64,000 bases of DNA, from NCBI GenBank assembly GCA_021287185.1, contig JAJTAZ010000005.1:62001-126000 (forward strand), given 5' to 3'. The notes beneath the pieces were generated by a model. That model saw nothing but the letters and a program-made list of their open reading frames with translations. It was not told the DNA's origin and made no database searches. This document shows, piece after piece, positions 9,555 through 19,241 of the stretch (positions are counted from its first letter, which is position 1; every line of letters begins with the position of its first letter). The stretch comes from Burkholderiales bacterium (GTDB lineage Bacteria > Pseudomonadota > Gammaproteobacteria > Burkholderiales > Burkholderiaceae). A program made the translations under genes and the position numbers.

Positions 9555-10145
9555 TTACCGATACTGTGCCAACATCTGCTTGATGTCATGAACAATGGTT
9601 TCAGGCTTGGCCTCATACGGCACAGACACAACCGTGCGTCCGTTCTCGTCCAGTAGGTATAAATTGGCGGTGTGATTCACGATGTAATTGGGCCCTGAAC
9701 CCACTTTTTCATACACCACTTGAAACTGCTTGGCCATTTGACGCGTGTGCTCAGGATCGGTGTACGCGCCTGTAAATGTCGGGTTAAATGCCGCCATATA
9801 CTCTTTCAGCACCCCCTGTGTGTCACGCTCGGGGTCAACGGTCACAAACACCACACGCACTTTATCGGCATCCGCGCCGAGTTGACTCATCACCACTTTC
9901 ATCTTGCCCAAGGTGGTCGGGCAAATGTCAGGGCATTGGGTATAACCAAAAAATACCGCAGACACTTTGCCTTTTTGTGGACTGTTGATTAGCAATGGTT
10001 CACCGCGATGTGAGGTCAGCGGAATGTCTGTATGTAAATTGCTGGCAGTGACGTTGTTGTTCAAATACTGCGCCGTCGGTTGGCAAGCAACCAGCATGAC
10101 ACTGAGCACCAATGCGCTCAAGACAACTCGGACGAAACGTTTCAT
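9555..10145 (-). CDS. SCO1/SenC family lipoprotein, cytochrome oxidase copper delivery
   Basis: 196 residues. Predicted lipoprotein: hydrophobic leader with lipobox LVAC, Cys21 lipidated, so anchored on the periplasmic side. A thioredoxin-fold domain follows with the copper-binding pair Cys71/Cys75 in CPDIC and the third ligand His158 in VNHTANLYLL. All Sco metal residues are present, so a role in Cu(A) assembly of cytochrome c oxidase, or thiol reduction around it, is likely. Thirteen bases separate it from the upstream BioC-like gene, so the two may be cotranscribed. No oxidase genes are in the window. Confidence 0.93.
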   Translation of the reverse strand: MKRFVRVVLSALVLSVMLVACQPTAQYLNNNVTASNLHTDIPLTSHRGEPLLINSPQKGKVSAVFFGYTQCPDICPTTLGKMKVVMSQLGADADKVRVVFVTVDPERDTQGVLKEYMAAFNPTFTGAYTDPEHTRQMAKQFQVVYEKVGSGPNYIVNHTANLYLLDENGRTVVSVPYEAKPETIVHDIKQMLAQYR

Positions 10146-10158
10146 AAAGGTTTCCTTT

Positions 10159-10983
10159 TTAATTTGTGCGATTTGATTTTAAACTGCTGGTCAACGATTC
10201 CAAAGACACCGTGCGCACACCGCTGTCTTGATTGTTTTGACTGGGTGTATTTGGCTGCCACACCTGACCAAATATGATTTCCAAAGACAACTCACGCAAG
10301 CCTTGCGCAAATTCGCCGTAAATTTTCTCGCGCCATTGTTGCTGTTCTGACGCATCCAGTGCGCGCAAACTCGGACTGAGATTCAACACATCGTTCCATA
10401 ATGTTTCAACATCGTGGTACTGCAAACGCACTGTCTCGACATCCAACACGGGCAAGCCAAAACGCAACGCCTGCAAGCGGGCGCCTGTATCCATGATGTT
10501 GGGCAGGTGATTAAAATGCGTCAGCCATTGCCCATCACGATTGACCAACTCAGGCACAGCACCTGCGCCGAGCATGGCAAACAGCACTACCCCATCGGGC
10601 GCGAACCACTGAGGCAGTTGTTCAAACAATGACAAAACATTTTCTGCGCACAAACCATCCAACACAAACGGTGCAAGCACCAGTTGCGCATCTGGCTTGG
10701 CGGTAAATGCCTGCCATGTGTGGCTCTGAACTGAATCGTTTGCAAATGGATTGAGTTTTTGCCACCAACCTTGATGGGGTAGGGCAGCCACCATGTGCCA
10801 CTGTTCAATGCGCATATCGGGATAAGCCTGTTTCAATTCCGCCATGGGTAAAGGCGCAGGGCTGATTTCGCGCAAACGGTTGGATGTCTGCGTGGGCCAT
10901 TTGATAACGCGCGCACGCTGCATCAACTCACGCGCAACGTGGTGCACCAAATTATCGGGAAGTAGTGTGCGCGAAGGCTTCAT
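10159..10983 (-). CDS. BioC-like methyltransferase homologue, SAM motif apparently lost
   Basis: 274 residues. The second half resembles BioC (malonyl-ACP O-methyltransferase): a FAMLGAGAVPEL strand, then HFNHLPNIMDTGARLQALRFG and PVLDVETVRLQY, matching the BioC 'D-M-H-D-x-G-x-x-L...G-F...PV-x-D' region. The first half lacks any glycine-rich SAM motif I (D-x-G-x-G); the place where it should be reads WHMVAALPHQGWW. It may be a degenerate or repurposed methyltransferase. It is divergent from comF with a short gap and is followed by sco. Function uncertain. Confidence 0.6.
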   Translation of the reverse strand: MKPSRTLLPDNLVHHVARELMQRARVIKWPTQTSNRLREISPAPLPMAELKQAYPDMRIEQWHMVAALPHQGWWQKLNPFANDSVQSHTWQAFTAKPDAQLVLAPFVLDGLCAENVLSLFEQLPQWFAPDGVVLFAMLGAGAVPELVNRDGQWLTHFNHLPNIMDTGARLQALRFGLPVLDVETVRLQYHDVETLWNDVLNLSPSLRALDASEQQQWREKIYGEFAQGLRELSLEIIFGQVWQPNTPSQNNQDSGVRTVSLESLTSSLKSNRTN

Positions 10984-11049
10984 GTACTTGGCAAAGGGAT
11001 GGATTGATTGGATAATGCAACATCCCGATGGGAATGTTCACTAAATGCC

Positions 11050-11871
11050 ATGCGATTTTATCACGACCGACCCCAGAACAGACTGAGAAACGCACTGTCC
11101 CGTGTACAACACTGGCAAATCCGCCTCAACAACCATCTTGCCAAATGGGTGGGCGGTTGCGTTCTGTGCGGACGTGGCTCGCGCAACCATGCCATCTCTG
11201 CTCGATTGTGTGCACACTGCTTGCAACAATTTCCCCATCACCTTACTGATTCAACCGAATTTCATCGTTGCGCACAATGCGCCCATTTGCTCACCACGGC
11301 TGAAACACATTGTTTGGCGTGTGTGACCGAACCGCCCGCATTCACCGAAACACTGACGTTCGCCGACTATGCGCAACAATTACAACACGTTTTATTGCAA
11401 TACAAATTTCACAACGCGCTGCACCTCGCACCGATGTTGGCAGACTTACTGCACCACGCTTTGTTGCACTACGCCCGCACACACCAGCCAGATGTGATTG
11501 TACTCGTACCGCAATTGGACACGCGCACGTCTGAACGTGGCTTTAATCATTTGCGTCTGCTCATGCAGCACATTGCTCTGCGCAACATTTGGGACAAAAC
11601 GCCACCGATATACGCGCCCGAGGCACTCGTGCGCCTGCACCACGAACATTTGCAAATTCATGTCAAACCCGATGCGCGCCGCAAACAGGTCAAAAACGCC
11701 TTTGCGGTTTTGGATAAATCCTTATTTGAAAACGCCCATGTTTTGGTGGTGGATGACATCATCACCACGGGCGCAACGCTCAATGAAATCGCTCATGTGC
11801 TCAAAAAATCAGGCGCGCATCGCGTGGATAATTTGGTCATTGCACGCACACGCAAAACCCCACTCAAGTAA
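11050..11871 (+). CDS. comF: ComF family phosphoribosyltransferase-like protein
   Basis: 273 residues from ATG 11050. The N-terminus carries a Zn-ribbon-like set of Cys pairs (CVLCG, LCAHC, CAQC, CLAC), followed by a type I PRTase domain whose PRPP loop is VLVVDDIITTGATL near residues 230-243. This matches ComF/GntX. ComF is needed for DNA uptake in several naturally competent bacteria; here competence is inference only. A TTG at 11008 would add 14 residues with no conserved sequence, so ATG 11050 is preferred. trmL follows 30 bases later. Confidence 0.9.
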   Translation: MRFYHDRPQNRLRNALSRVQHWQIRLNNHLAKWVGGCVLCGRGSRNHAISARLCAHCLQQFPHHLTDSTEFHRCAQCAHLLTTAETHCLACVTEPPAFTETLTFADYAQQLQHVLLQYKFHNALHLAPMLADLLHHALLHYARTHQPDVIVLVPQLDTRTSERGFNHLRLLMQHIALRNIWDKTPPIYAPEALVRLHHEHLQIHVKPDARRKQVKNAFAVLDKSLFENAHVLVVDDIITTGATLNEIAHVLKKSGAHRVDNLVIARTRKTPLK

Positions 11872-11901
11872 AATACGCTTTTGATTTAATCGCGCGCCAC
11901 T

Positions 11902-12372
11902 ATGTTCAACCTCGTTCTCGTTCATCCTGAAATCCCCCCCAACACGGGCAACATCATTCGTCTGTGCGCCAACACGGGTTGCCAGCTTCACCTCATTAAG
12001 CCATTGGGGTTTCCTTTGGACGATAAGCGCATGGTGCGCGCAGGTTTGGACTACCACGAGTTCGCGAATTTAAAAGCCCACGAGTCTTGGGACGAGTTTA
12101 TCCGCACCACCCAGCCCGATGCCACGCGAATGTTTGCCCTGACCACCAAAGGCTCAAACGTCTTGACCGAAACCACGTTTCAGGCAGGCGACTGGTTTGT
12201 ACTGGGTTCAGAAACCGCAGGGCTGCCTGATGCGGTGCGCGATTTTTTCCCCGCTGCACAACGCATTCGCCTGCCGATGATGCCAAACAACCGCAGTTTA
12301 AATTTATCCAATACCGCCGCAATTATGGTTTATGAAGCATGGCGGCAATGTGGTTTTAGCGGTGGTGCATGA
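11902..12372 (+). CDS. trmL: tRNA (cytidine(34)-2'-O)-methyltransferase TrmL
   Basis: 156 residues, typical for this single-domain SPOUT enzyme that 2'-O-methylates the wobble base of tRNA-Leu isoacceptors. Seen: MFNLVLVHPEIPPNTGNI at the start, LGSETAGLP (SAM-knot loop) and RSLNLSNTAAIMVYEAWRQ at the C-terminus. It lies downstream of comF in the same direction, as often seen in Burkholderiales. Confidence 0.95.
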   Translation: MFNLVLVHPEIPPNTGNIIRLCANTGCQLHLIKPLGFPLDDKRMVRAGLDYHEFANLKAHESWDEFIRTTQPDATRMFALTTKGSNVLTETTFQAGDWFVLGSETAGLPDAVRDFFPAAQRIRLPMMPNNRSLNLSNTAAIMVYEAWRQCGFSGGA

Positions 12373-12439
12373 CGGATGATGTCTGTTTGCGTTACACTGA
12401 CTCATCCCACACTTGATTGATGATTATTTTGAGGTATTT

Positions 12440-13324
12440 ATGACCCCACATTTCACACCCCCCGATTGCGTTGCCACAGATGTACAACGCGCGCTTGAAG
12501 AAGATATCCGCACAGGCGATTTGACCGCATTGCTGATTGATGCCAAACAACAAGCACACGGGCGCATCATTGCACGCGAGCCTGCGATTTTATGTGGGCA
12601 ACCGTGGTTTGACGAGGCATTTCGTCAAGTGGAGCACAACGTACAACTGATTTGGCACGTGGCCGAGGGCGATGCCATTGAACCCAATCAAGTTTTGGTT
12701 GAAATGTCGGGCTCGGCACGTGCATTGGTCACGGCTGAGCGCACGGCACTGAATTTTTTACAATTGCTCTCGGGTACTGCCACCACCGTGAACACCTATG
12801 TCAAAGCCATTGCTGGGACACGCGCGCAGGTGGTGGACTCCCGCAAAACCATTCCTGGTCTGCGTCTCGCGCAAAAATATGCCGTGGTGGTCGGCGGCGG
12901 CGTGAACCACCGCGTGGGCTTGTACGACGGCATATTGATTAAAGAAAACCACATTGCCACGGCGGGTGGGGTCATACCTGCACTGGAACATGCGCGTGCG
13001 ATTGTGTCCGCGCCCGATGTCGCAGCGCGCGCGGTTGCGCCGTTCATCCAAATTGAGGTTGAGACGCTGGCGCAGTTGCAAGAAGCCTTGTTTGCGGGTG
13101 CGAAAATGGTTTTACTCGACAATATGACCCACGAGCAAATCGCCCAAGCGGTCAAAATCAACACCGAACAATTTGCACGACAAGCGATTTTAGAAGTCTC
13201 GGGCAATGTCAGTTTGGACAACATCCGCAGTTACGCAGAATTGGGCGTGGATCGTATTTCGATTGGTGGCTTAACCAAACACGTGCGCGCGATTGATTTT
13301 TCGATGCGAGTCAATGCGATTTAA
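12440..13324 (+). CDS. nadC: Quinolinate phosphoribosyltransferase (carboxylating)
   Basis: Third step of de novo NAD synthesis: quinolinate plus PRPP to nicotinate mononucleotide. 294 residues. Seen: [13 protein letters not shown] near the N-terminus, [33 protein letters not shown] and KENHI, all substrate-binding motifs of the family. ATG 12440 has gagg 6 bases upstream; an upstream TTG at 12413 extends the frame without conserved residues. nadA starts 14 bases after the stop. Confidence 0.96.
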   Translation: MTPHFTPPDCVATDVQRALEEDIRTGDLTALLIDAKQQAHGRIIAREPAILCGQPWFDEAFRQVEHNVQLIWHVAEGDAIEPNQVLVEMSGSARALVTAERTALNFLQLLSGTATTVNTYVKAIAGTRAQVVDSRKTIPGLRLAQKYAVVVGGGVNHRVGLYDGILIKENHIATAGGVIPALEHARAIVSAPDVAARAVAPFIQIEVETLAQLQEALFAGAKMVLLDNMTHEQIAQAVKINTEQFARQAILEVSGNVSLDNIRSYAELGVDRISIGGLTKHVRAIDFSMRVNAI

Positions 13325-13338
13325 TAGTGAGAAACACC

Positions 13339-14487
13339 ATGACAGAACAAAAATTATTTGAAGTCGATTACGATTTGCCCGAATCCGAATCAGGCGCGGT
13401 CTGCAATATCAAAACCGCCACAGCATGGGCACAGGTTCCCTCAGAACCCAATGCCCAAGAACGCGCTGAACTGATTGCACGCATCAAAGCAGGCTTGAAA
13501 AAACACAACGCGCTGTTGGTGGCGCACTATTATGTGCACCCTGATCTGCAAGATTTGGCAGAAGAAACGGGCGGCATTGTCTCGGATTCTTTGGAAATGG
13601 CGCGTTTTGGTCGTGACCACTCTGCGCAAACCTTGATTGTTGCGGGCGTGCGCTTTATGGGTGAGTCGGCCAAAATTTTGTCGCCCGAAAAAACCGTGCT
13701 GGTGCCAGATTTACGCGCTGAATGTTCGCTGGATTTGGGCTGTCCGATTGAAGAATTTTCTGCCTTTTGCGATGCACATCCTGATCGCGAGGTGGTGGTG
13801 TATGCCAACACCTCAGCGCAAGTCAAAGCCCGTGCCGACTGGATGGTGACCTCATCAATTGCACTGAAAATCGTGTCGCACCTGCATGCACAGGGCAAAA
13901 AAATTCTTTGGGCACCTGATAGACATTTGGGCGGTTACATCCAACGTGAAACAGGTGCCGACATGTTGTTGTGGCAAGGCTCGTGCATCGTGCACGACGA
14001 ATTCAAAGCGATTGAACTCGAACAATTGATTGCCAAACACCCCGACGCCAAAGTATTGGTACACCCTGAATCGCCCGAAAGCGTGGTCGCGCTGGCGCAT
14101 GTGGTCGGCTCAACCTCGGCGATTTTAAACGGTCCTGCGCAATTTCCTGAAGTCGATACCTTCATCGTAGCCACCGACAATGGCATGATGCACAAACTGC
14201 GTCAAAAATACCCCCACAAAACCTTCATTGAAGCACCCACGGCAGGGCAATCGGCCACCTGTAAAAGTTGTGCCCACTGCCCATGGATGGCGATGAATGA
14301 ATTGCGCAATCTCGCGGAGGTGATTGATAAAATCGGTACAGGCTACAATGAAATCCACATTGACCCAGCCATTAGTGAGCGCGCCAAATTGCCAATCGCA
14401 CGTATGTTGGATTTTGCCGCTGCGCAAAAAAAATGGGAGCAAGATAAGGTGCAAGCCGATTTTCAACCGAATATTGGCCCCGCCTAA
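13339..14487 (+). CDS. nadA: Quinolinate synthase
   Basis: Condenses iminoaspartate with dihydroxyacetone phosphate to quinolinate, using an oxygen-sensitive [4Fe-4S] cluster. 382 residues. Cys-bearing motifs typical of the ligands are all visible: [21 protein letters not shown] and [28 protein letters not shown] is the conserved N-terminal motif. A GTG at 13327 is an alternative start four codons upstream. The gene closes the nadC-nadA pair; a hairpin follows. NadB, which supplies iminoaspartate, is encoded 1.7 kb away on the other strand. Confidence 0.96.
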   Translation: MTEQKLFEVDYDLPESESGAVCNIKTATAWAQVPSEPNAQERAELIARIKAGLKKHNALLVAHYYVHPDLQDLAEETGGIVSDSLEMARFGRDHSAQTLIVAGVRFMGESAKILSPEKTVLVPDLRAECSLDLGCPIEEFSAFCDAHPDREVVVYANTSAQVKARADWMVTSSIALKIVSHLHAQGKKILWAPDRHLGGYIQRETGADMLLWQGSCIVHDEFKAIELEQLIAKHPDAKVLVHPESPESVVALAHVVGSTSAILNGPAQFPEVDTFIVATDNGMMHKLRQKYPHKTFIEAPTAGQSATCKSCAHCPWMAMNELRNLAEVIDKIGTGYNEIHIDPAISERAKLPIARMLDFAAAQKKWEQDKVQADFQPNIGPA

Positions 14488-14513
14488 ATCCAATTGGTCG
14501 GCTCTCCATGGAC

Positions 14514-14545
14514 AAACAAAGAGGATGCCAAAAGCATCCTCTTTG
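14514..14545. terminator. Putative terminator between nadA and the methyltransferase gene
   Basis: An 8-bp perfect stem (gaggatgc at 14521-14528, gcatcctc at 14534-14541, 5-base loop) with A-rich sequence before and ttt after. T-runs are short on both sides, so efficiency is uncertain. Position between convergent genes supports the call. Confidence 0.6.
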
Positions 14546-14574
14546 TATACCAACAATATATTGAGTGCTCTGAT

Positions 14575-16110
14575 TTAATCCGATACCACCGCAAGAGCGC
14601 GAGCAATCACCAAGTATTTATCCACAAAAATCTGTGCCAAGCGCAGCAGTTCGGCTCGGTTTTCTCTCTCAGTTTGTAGGGTTTTGCCTTCGTGCATCAA
14701 CAAGTGTCCTTGAGCACTTAAAATTTGCCACACAAAATCCGCCCACTCTTTGGGTTTGCGCAAGCCTTGCGTGTACGCCAACAAGAACAATTGATTGATG
14801 CGGTTGTAGGTAATGGCACCACCAGAAACTGGGCTGACCAAATAAGACACATCTGAACTGACGCGACTGACTTCCATCAAATGACGGTTCAAACGTGCGC
14901 AACGCTCGGTCGCACTGGCAATCACCGCATCCTCCTGCACCAACACCAAGTCACCTTTACCATGCAACAAACTCAAAGCCTCGTACAACTGGTTGCGATT
15001 GAGTGTCTTATCAAGTCCCGCCATAATTTCCACGACATCGTGTGGTTTGTGGTCTGCCAAAACATCCAAAATCGGTTGGAAAATTTCAGGACGCAGGGAC
15101 ACCTCTCTGTGGCTGCGAATGGTCAACACCACGTCCTCGACTGGCGTAATCAGTAAAAAACGCAATTGTTGCCAAGTCTGCTCGACCTGCACGCTGCTGA
15201 TTTTGCGAGCGCCTTTGACCCAATAATCTTTGCGAAATTGTTTGTTCAGCAAATAGTCTTTGGCCGTTTGTGCAAAAGAGGGGTCGGGGATTTTTGCCAA
15301 AAATGCCTGTTGTTCTTCATCAAACAATCCCGTCGCGAAATCTTCTAAAAAATTCGCCGAGCAGGCATAACTGACTTTGGCATCTTCTAACCAATTTTGC
15401 ATGTCCGAAAAATACATCGGATGCCAATCACGATTGAAGTATTCATGCGCCAAGTAGTAGGGGTTTTGCTTACTGATCTCTTGAATGCGCTCAGGAATGG
15501 CGGGGACTTGACGGGTGTAACTGTGGCTCAATGCCAATAAATCTTGGGTGAATGCCACCGAGTCTTTGACCCTTTGCACCATGCCTTGACCCACTGCCCC
15601 CATGACATGGGCATGTTCGGCCAACAAATGGCGAATCGGTCCCGCAGCTGCCCAACCTGGTAAGGTGTTGTAACTGATGTACAGCACACCACCGACTTTG
15701 AGTTTACGGCGAATAAAATCAACCAAAATATGACGGTTCTCGTTGGACACCCACGACCAAATGCCGTGCAAACCAATAAAATCAAAATCGGGCAAATCAG
15801 TACGACTACAAAACTCGCCAAACGCTTGATCCACAATATGCGCAGAACTGCCCGCTTGCTCTGCCAACTCCTGAGCGAAACCCGCTTGTGCGGGATTAAA
15901 ATCCGTTCCCCACCACGCCGCGCTGCCCGCTGCCGCGTGGGCATTGAGTGACACGCCTTGTCCAAACCCCAGTTCACAAGCCGCCGCCACTTTAGGTGCA
16001 GCCAAGCCCGCCATTAAAAACGGCAACACCACCCGATTGGGGTTCAGTTCTGTGTAATAACCATACGTGTAGTTAATGTCACTGACATAACCATCTGACC
16101 ATGCAGACAT
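14575..16110 (-). CDS. Class I methyltransferase with regulatory domain (PKMT-like)
   Basis: 511 residues. The N-terminal SAM domain begins SDINYTYGYYTELNPNRV and has motif I ACELGFGQGVSLN near residues 43-55 and acidic FDFIGLHGIWSWVS near 110-123. The middle matches the 'methyltransferase regulatory domain' and the C-terminal part is helical. Relatives include the Rickettsia protein-lysine methyltransferases that modify the outer-membrane protein OmpB; whether this one methylates a protein is inference. Start ATG has ggag at a good spacing. It sits between nadA (convergent) and nadB (same strand, 40 bases upstream), and could share the nadB transcript. The target is unknown. Confidence 0.8.
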   Translation of the reverse strand: MSAWSDGYVSDINYTYGYYTELNPNRVVLPFLMAGLAAPKVAAACELGFGQGVSLNAHAAAGSAAWWGTDFNPAQAGFAQELAEQAGSSAHIVDQAFGEFCSRTDLPDFDFIGLHGIWSWVSNENRHILVDFIRRKLKVGGVLYISYNTLPGWAAAGPIRHLLAEHAHVMGAVGQGMVQRVKDSVAFTQDLLALSHSYTRQVPAIPERIQEISKQNPYYLAHEYFNRDWHPMYFSDMQNWLEDAKVSYACSANFLEDFATGLFDEEQQAFLAKIPDPSFAQTAKDYLLNKQFRKDYWVKGARKISSVQVEQTWQQLRFLLITPVEDVVLTIRSHREVSLRPEIFQPILDVLADHKPHDVVEIMAGLDKTLNRNQLYEALSLLHGKGDLVLVQEDAVIASATERCARLNRHLMEVSRVSSDVSYLVSPVSGGAITYNRINQLFLLAYTQGLRKPKEWADFVWQILSAQGHLLMHEGKTLQTERENRAELLRLAQIFVDKYLVIARALAVVSD

Positions 16111-16150
16111 ATCATACTCCTTAATTTTTAATGGCAGGTTTAAATCGAAT

Positions 16151-17764
16151 TCAATTTTTGGGCGTCATAATCGTTGGCAACGCCTTGGGCAATTCGCGCT
16201 TATAGTCCAAACTATAATGCAATCCGCGTGACTCATGGCGAAAACGCGCGCTGTTTATAATCAATTCAGCGCAGGTGATGAGGTTGCGCAATTCAATCAA
16301 ATCGGGCGTGATTTGATATTGCGTGTAGTAGGTGTTGACTTCTTCTTTGAGCAGGCGCACGCGCTTTCCTGCCCATTCAAGCCGTTTGTTCGAGCGCACA
16401 ATGCCCACGTAGTTCCACATTGCTTGGCGCAAAGCATCCCAACTGTGGGTAATCATCACCGCCTCATCGGCAGGAATCACCCGTGAAGCATCCCATTCAA
16501 GCAATTCGGGGGCTTCGTATTTGAAATTCTTCGCTGCCACTTGTGTGATGTTTTGCGCCACAGATTGGCCCATCACCACACATTCGAGCAAGGAGTTGGA
16601 GGCCAAACGATTCGCACCATGCAAGCCCGTATAAGATACCTCACCAATCGCATACAAATTCTGAATATCCGTGCGACCCGCCAAGTCCGTCGCCACGCCA
16701 CCACAGGTGTAATGCGCACCTGGGGCAACAGGAATCGGTTGGCGCGCCATATCAATCCCCAACTCGGCGCATTTGGCATAAATATTCGGAAAGTGCTCGC
16801 GCAAAAAGGCTTCAGGTAAATGCGTCATGTCCAAATACACGCAGTCAATGCCGTTTTTCTTCATTTCAAAGTCAATCGCACGGGCAACAATGTCACGTGG
16901 CGCAAGCTCACCACGCTCATCGTGGTCAAACATAAAGCGATAACCTGATTGGCCGTCTTTACTGGGCAAACGCAAAATACCGCCTTCACCACGCAAGGCT
17001 TCGGAAATTAAAAACGATTTGGCATGAGGATGATACAAACAGGTTGGGTGAAATTGCATGAATTCCATGTTGACCACACGACAACCCGCGCGCCACGCCA
17101 TGGCGATGCCATCACCCGAATTGCTGTCGGGATTGGTGGTCACTTTATACACCTTGCCTGCACCGCCCGTTGCCAACACACTGAAACGCGCCTGTATCGA
17201 ATCAATTTGATGGGTGGCGCGATTTTGCACATACACGCCGTAGCAGCGCGCATCTTTGCTTTTCTGCTCAATCAAGCGTTTGTGTTTGTCGGTAATCAAA
17301 TCAACCGCTATGCTGTTCTCAAACACTTGGATATTTGCACGCTCACGCACCCGTTGCGCCAACACGGTTTGCACCGCATGACCCGTAAAGTCATCCACAT
17401 GCACCACACGGCGGTGGCTGTGTCCGCCTTCGCGGGTCAGATGCAACTCGCCATTTTCAGTATTGAACTGAACCCCTTGTGCCATGAGCCACTCGATTGA
17501 ATCGGGGGCATGGGTGATGATGTACTTAATCGCTTCGAGTTCGCCCAACTCTGCGCCTGCGACAAAGGTGTCGCGCACATGATTGTCAAAGTTATCCTCA
17601 TCGTCCATCACCGCAGAAATCCCACCCTGGGCTTGATCCGATGAGCCGCTGATGAGTTGTCCTTTGGAAATTAGGGCAATTTTATACTTCGAATCCAGCG
17701 ACAAGGCGCAACTCATGCCCGCCAAACCACTACCAATAATCACCACATCAAATACTTGAGACAT
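16151..17764 (-). CDS. nadB: L-aspartate oxidase
   Basis: FAD enzyme that oxidises aspartate to iminoaspartate, the first step of de novo NAD synthesis. 537 residues. Seen: dinucleotide-binding VVIIGSGLAGMSCAL at the start, SSDQAQGGISA (FAD/substrate loop), HRRVVHVDDFTGHA, and PVAPGAHYTCGGVATD with catalytic region residues. The C-terminal helical domain is complete. It is transcribed toward the PKMT-like gene and lies near but not in an operon with nadC-nadA. Confidence 0.96.
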   Translation of the reverse strand: MSQVFDVVIIGSGLAGMSCALSLDSKYKIALISKGQLISGSSDQAQGGISAVMDDEDNFDNHVRDTFVAGAELGELEAIKYIITHAPDSIEWLMAQGVQFNTENGELHLTREGGHSHRRVVHVDDFTGHAVQTVLAQRVRERANIQVFENSIAVDLITDKHKRLIEQKSKDARCYGVYVQNRATHQIDSIQARFSVLATGGAGKVYKVTTNPDSNSGDGIAMAWRAGCRVVNMEFMQFHPTCLYHPHAKSFLISEALRGEGGILRLPSKDGQSGYRFMFDHDERGELAPRDIVARAIDFEMKKNGIDCVYLDMTHLPEAFLREHFPNIYAKCAELGIDMARQPIPVAPGAHYTCGGVATDLAGRTDIQNLYAIGEVSYTGLHGANRLASNSLLECVVMGQSVAQNITQVAAKNFKYEAPELLEWDASRVIPADEAVMITHSWDALRQAMWNYVGIVRSNKRLEWAGKRVRLLKEEVNTYYTQYQITPDLIELRNLITCAELIINSARFRHESRGLHYSLDYKRELPKALPTIMTPKN

Positions 17765-17827
17765 CGTTTGCTTTCTATTCTACGGTCTATCAATTTTTAA
17801 GTCGGTTAAACATGCGACATACGCACA

Positions 17828-18283
17828 CTACGACCACAAGGCTATTTTCAGCGCGCGCACATAGTCATCAAGCGTTGCGTCGCTCAATCCGTTGGACTTG
17901 GCATGTTTTGCCTCATCGGTATCCAACGCCCACACAGGATTGGGAAAATTCGCATCACTCTTAAAGCGCGGAATCACATGCCAATGCAGATGCGGGGTCA
18001 TATTGCCCAAACTCGCCAAATTCACCTTGATGGGCTTGAGCACCTCGCGTTGCACACGCTCAACCAGATAAACTGTTTGCATCAGTGTTTCACGTTGCTC
18101 ATGCGGTAAATCGGTCATTTCAACCACATGCTCGCGCCAAATCACGCGTGTAAACCCTCGAAACAATGGGTCATCAACCAGCACCACGCGCAATTGCTCA
18201 TTTTGCCAAATCAGCGTGCCACCCACCTGCTCGCATAAATTACAACCAGCAACTTTGGCATTATCCCACTCATCCCAATTCAT
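17828..18283 (-). CDS. HIT family nucleotide-binding protein
   Basis: 151 residues. The histidine triad is His98-Leu-His100-Trp-His102 in TPHLHWHVIPRF, the catalytic motif of HIT hydrolases/transferases acting on nucleoside phosphates. An N-terminal CNLC pair may bind zinc. The substrate cannot be inferred. It follows argB by 13 bases on the same strand, so they probably share a transcript. Confidence 0.9.
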   Translation of the reverse strand: MNWDEWDNAKVAGCNLCEQVGGTLIWQNEQLRVVLVDDPLFRGFTRVIWREHVVEMTDLPHEQRETLMQTVYLVERVQREVLKPIKVNLASLGNMTPHLHWHVIPRFKSDANFPNPVWALDTDEAKHAKSNGLSDATLDDYVRALKIALWS

Positions 18284-18296
18284 GTTTTTTCCAATG

Positions 18297-19223
18297 TTAT
18301 GCGCGGATGGCCGTACCGACCGCAGCGTCGCTCAAAAGCGATTGCAATAAAATATGCGGCTCACGCCCATCCACGATGTGTACCGCACCCACGCCACGTT
18401 GGGCGGCATCCAATGCCGAATCAATTTTGGGCAACATCCCACCATACAAGGTTCCGTCGGCCTTAAGTGCCTCGGCGCGCGCACCATCAATCTCGGCAAT
18501 CAACTCACCTTGTTTGTCCAACACACCCTTGATGTTGGTGAGCAACATCAATTTATGCGCACGCACCGCGCAAGCAATCTCGCCCGCCGCCACATCCGCA
18601 TTGACATTGTGCGTCACGCCCGCATCATCGGCGGCAATCGGTGAAATCACAGGGACAAATTCTGCCTCAATCAAGGCATCCAGTACCGCCGTATCCACGC
18701 CCACCACATCACCAACCAAACCAATATCATGCTGCACACTTGCATCTTGCGCATCGGGTAAAAGCAATTTTTTCACACGAATCATGCGACCGTCTTTGCC
18801 GCTCACGCCAACCGCGCGCACGCCAAAACTTTTACCCGCTTGGTTAATCAAATTGACAATCTGCCCCTGCACATTGCCACACAGCACACCATCGACAATC
18901 GCCATGGTGTCGGCATCGGTCACACGCATCCCTTGAATAAATTGTCCCTCAATACCGACGCGTTTGAGCATCGCATCAATCTGTGGGCCGCCGCCATGCA
19001 CCACCACCACATCCACACCCATCGCGGACAGAAGCGCGACATCCTGAGCAAATTGCTGCTGCAGCGATTCATCGGTCATGGCATTGCCACCGTATTTGAC
19101 CACAATGGTTTTGTCTTGTAATTGGTTCAAACGTTCAGAAGTCGCTGAGATTCCAGCGGCTTTAATCGCAGGCACTCGTTGAGCAGCCTCTGAAATGAGT
19201 TCGGGAACGGATAAGTAGAGCAT
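18297..19223 (-). CDS. argB: Acetylglutamate kinase
   Basis: Phosphorylates N-acetylglutamate, the second step of arginine synthesis. 308 residues. Seen: KTIVVKYGGNAMTDE (ATP/phosphate lysine-glycine loop), VVVVHGGGPQID, and NVNADVAAGEIA near the C-terminus. ATG 19223 is chosen because aggagg lies 5 bases upstream; a GTG two codons earlier at 19229 overlaps that site. The N-terminus before KTIVV differs from the common ALPYIR form. argJ, also of this pathway, is at 58.1 kb. Confidence 0.95.
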   Translation of the reverse strand: MLYLSVPELISEAAQRVPAIKAAGISATSERLNQLQDKTIVVKYGGNAMTDESLQQQFAQDVALLSAMGVDVVVVHGGGPQIDAMLKRVGIEGQFIQGMRVTDADTMAIVDGVLCGNVQGQIVNLINQAGKSFGVRAVGVSGKDGRMIRVKKLLLPDAQDASVQHDIGLVGDVVGVDTAVLDALIEAEFVPVISPIAADDAGVTHNVNADVAAGEIACAVRAHKLMLLTNIKGVLDKQGELIAEIDGARAEALKADGTLYGGMLPKIDSALDAAQRGVGAVHIVDGREPHILLQSLLSDAAVGTAIRA

Positions 19224-19241
19224 GGTCACCTCCTTGATAAA

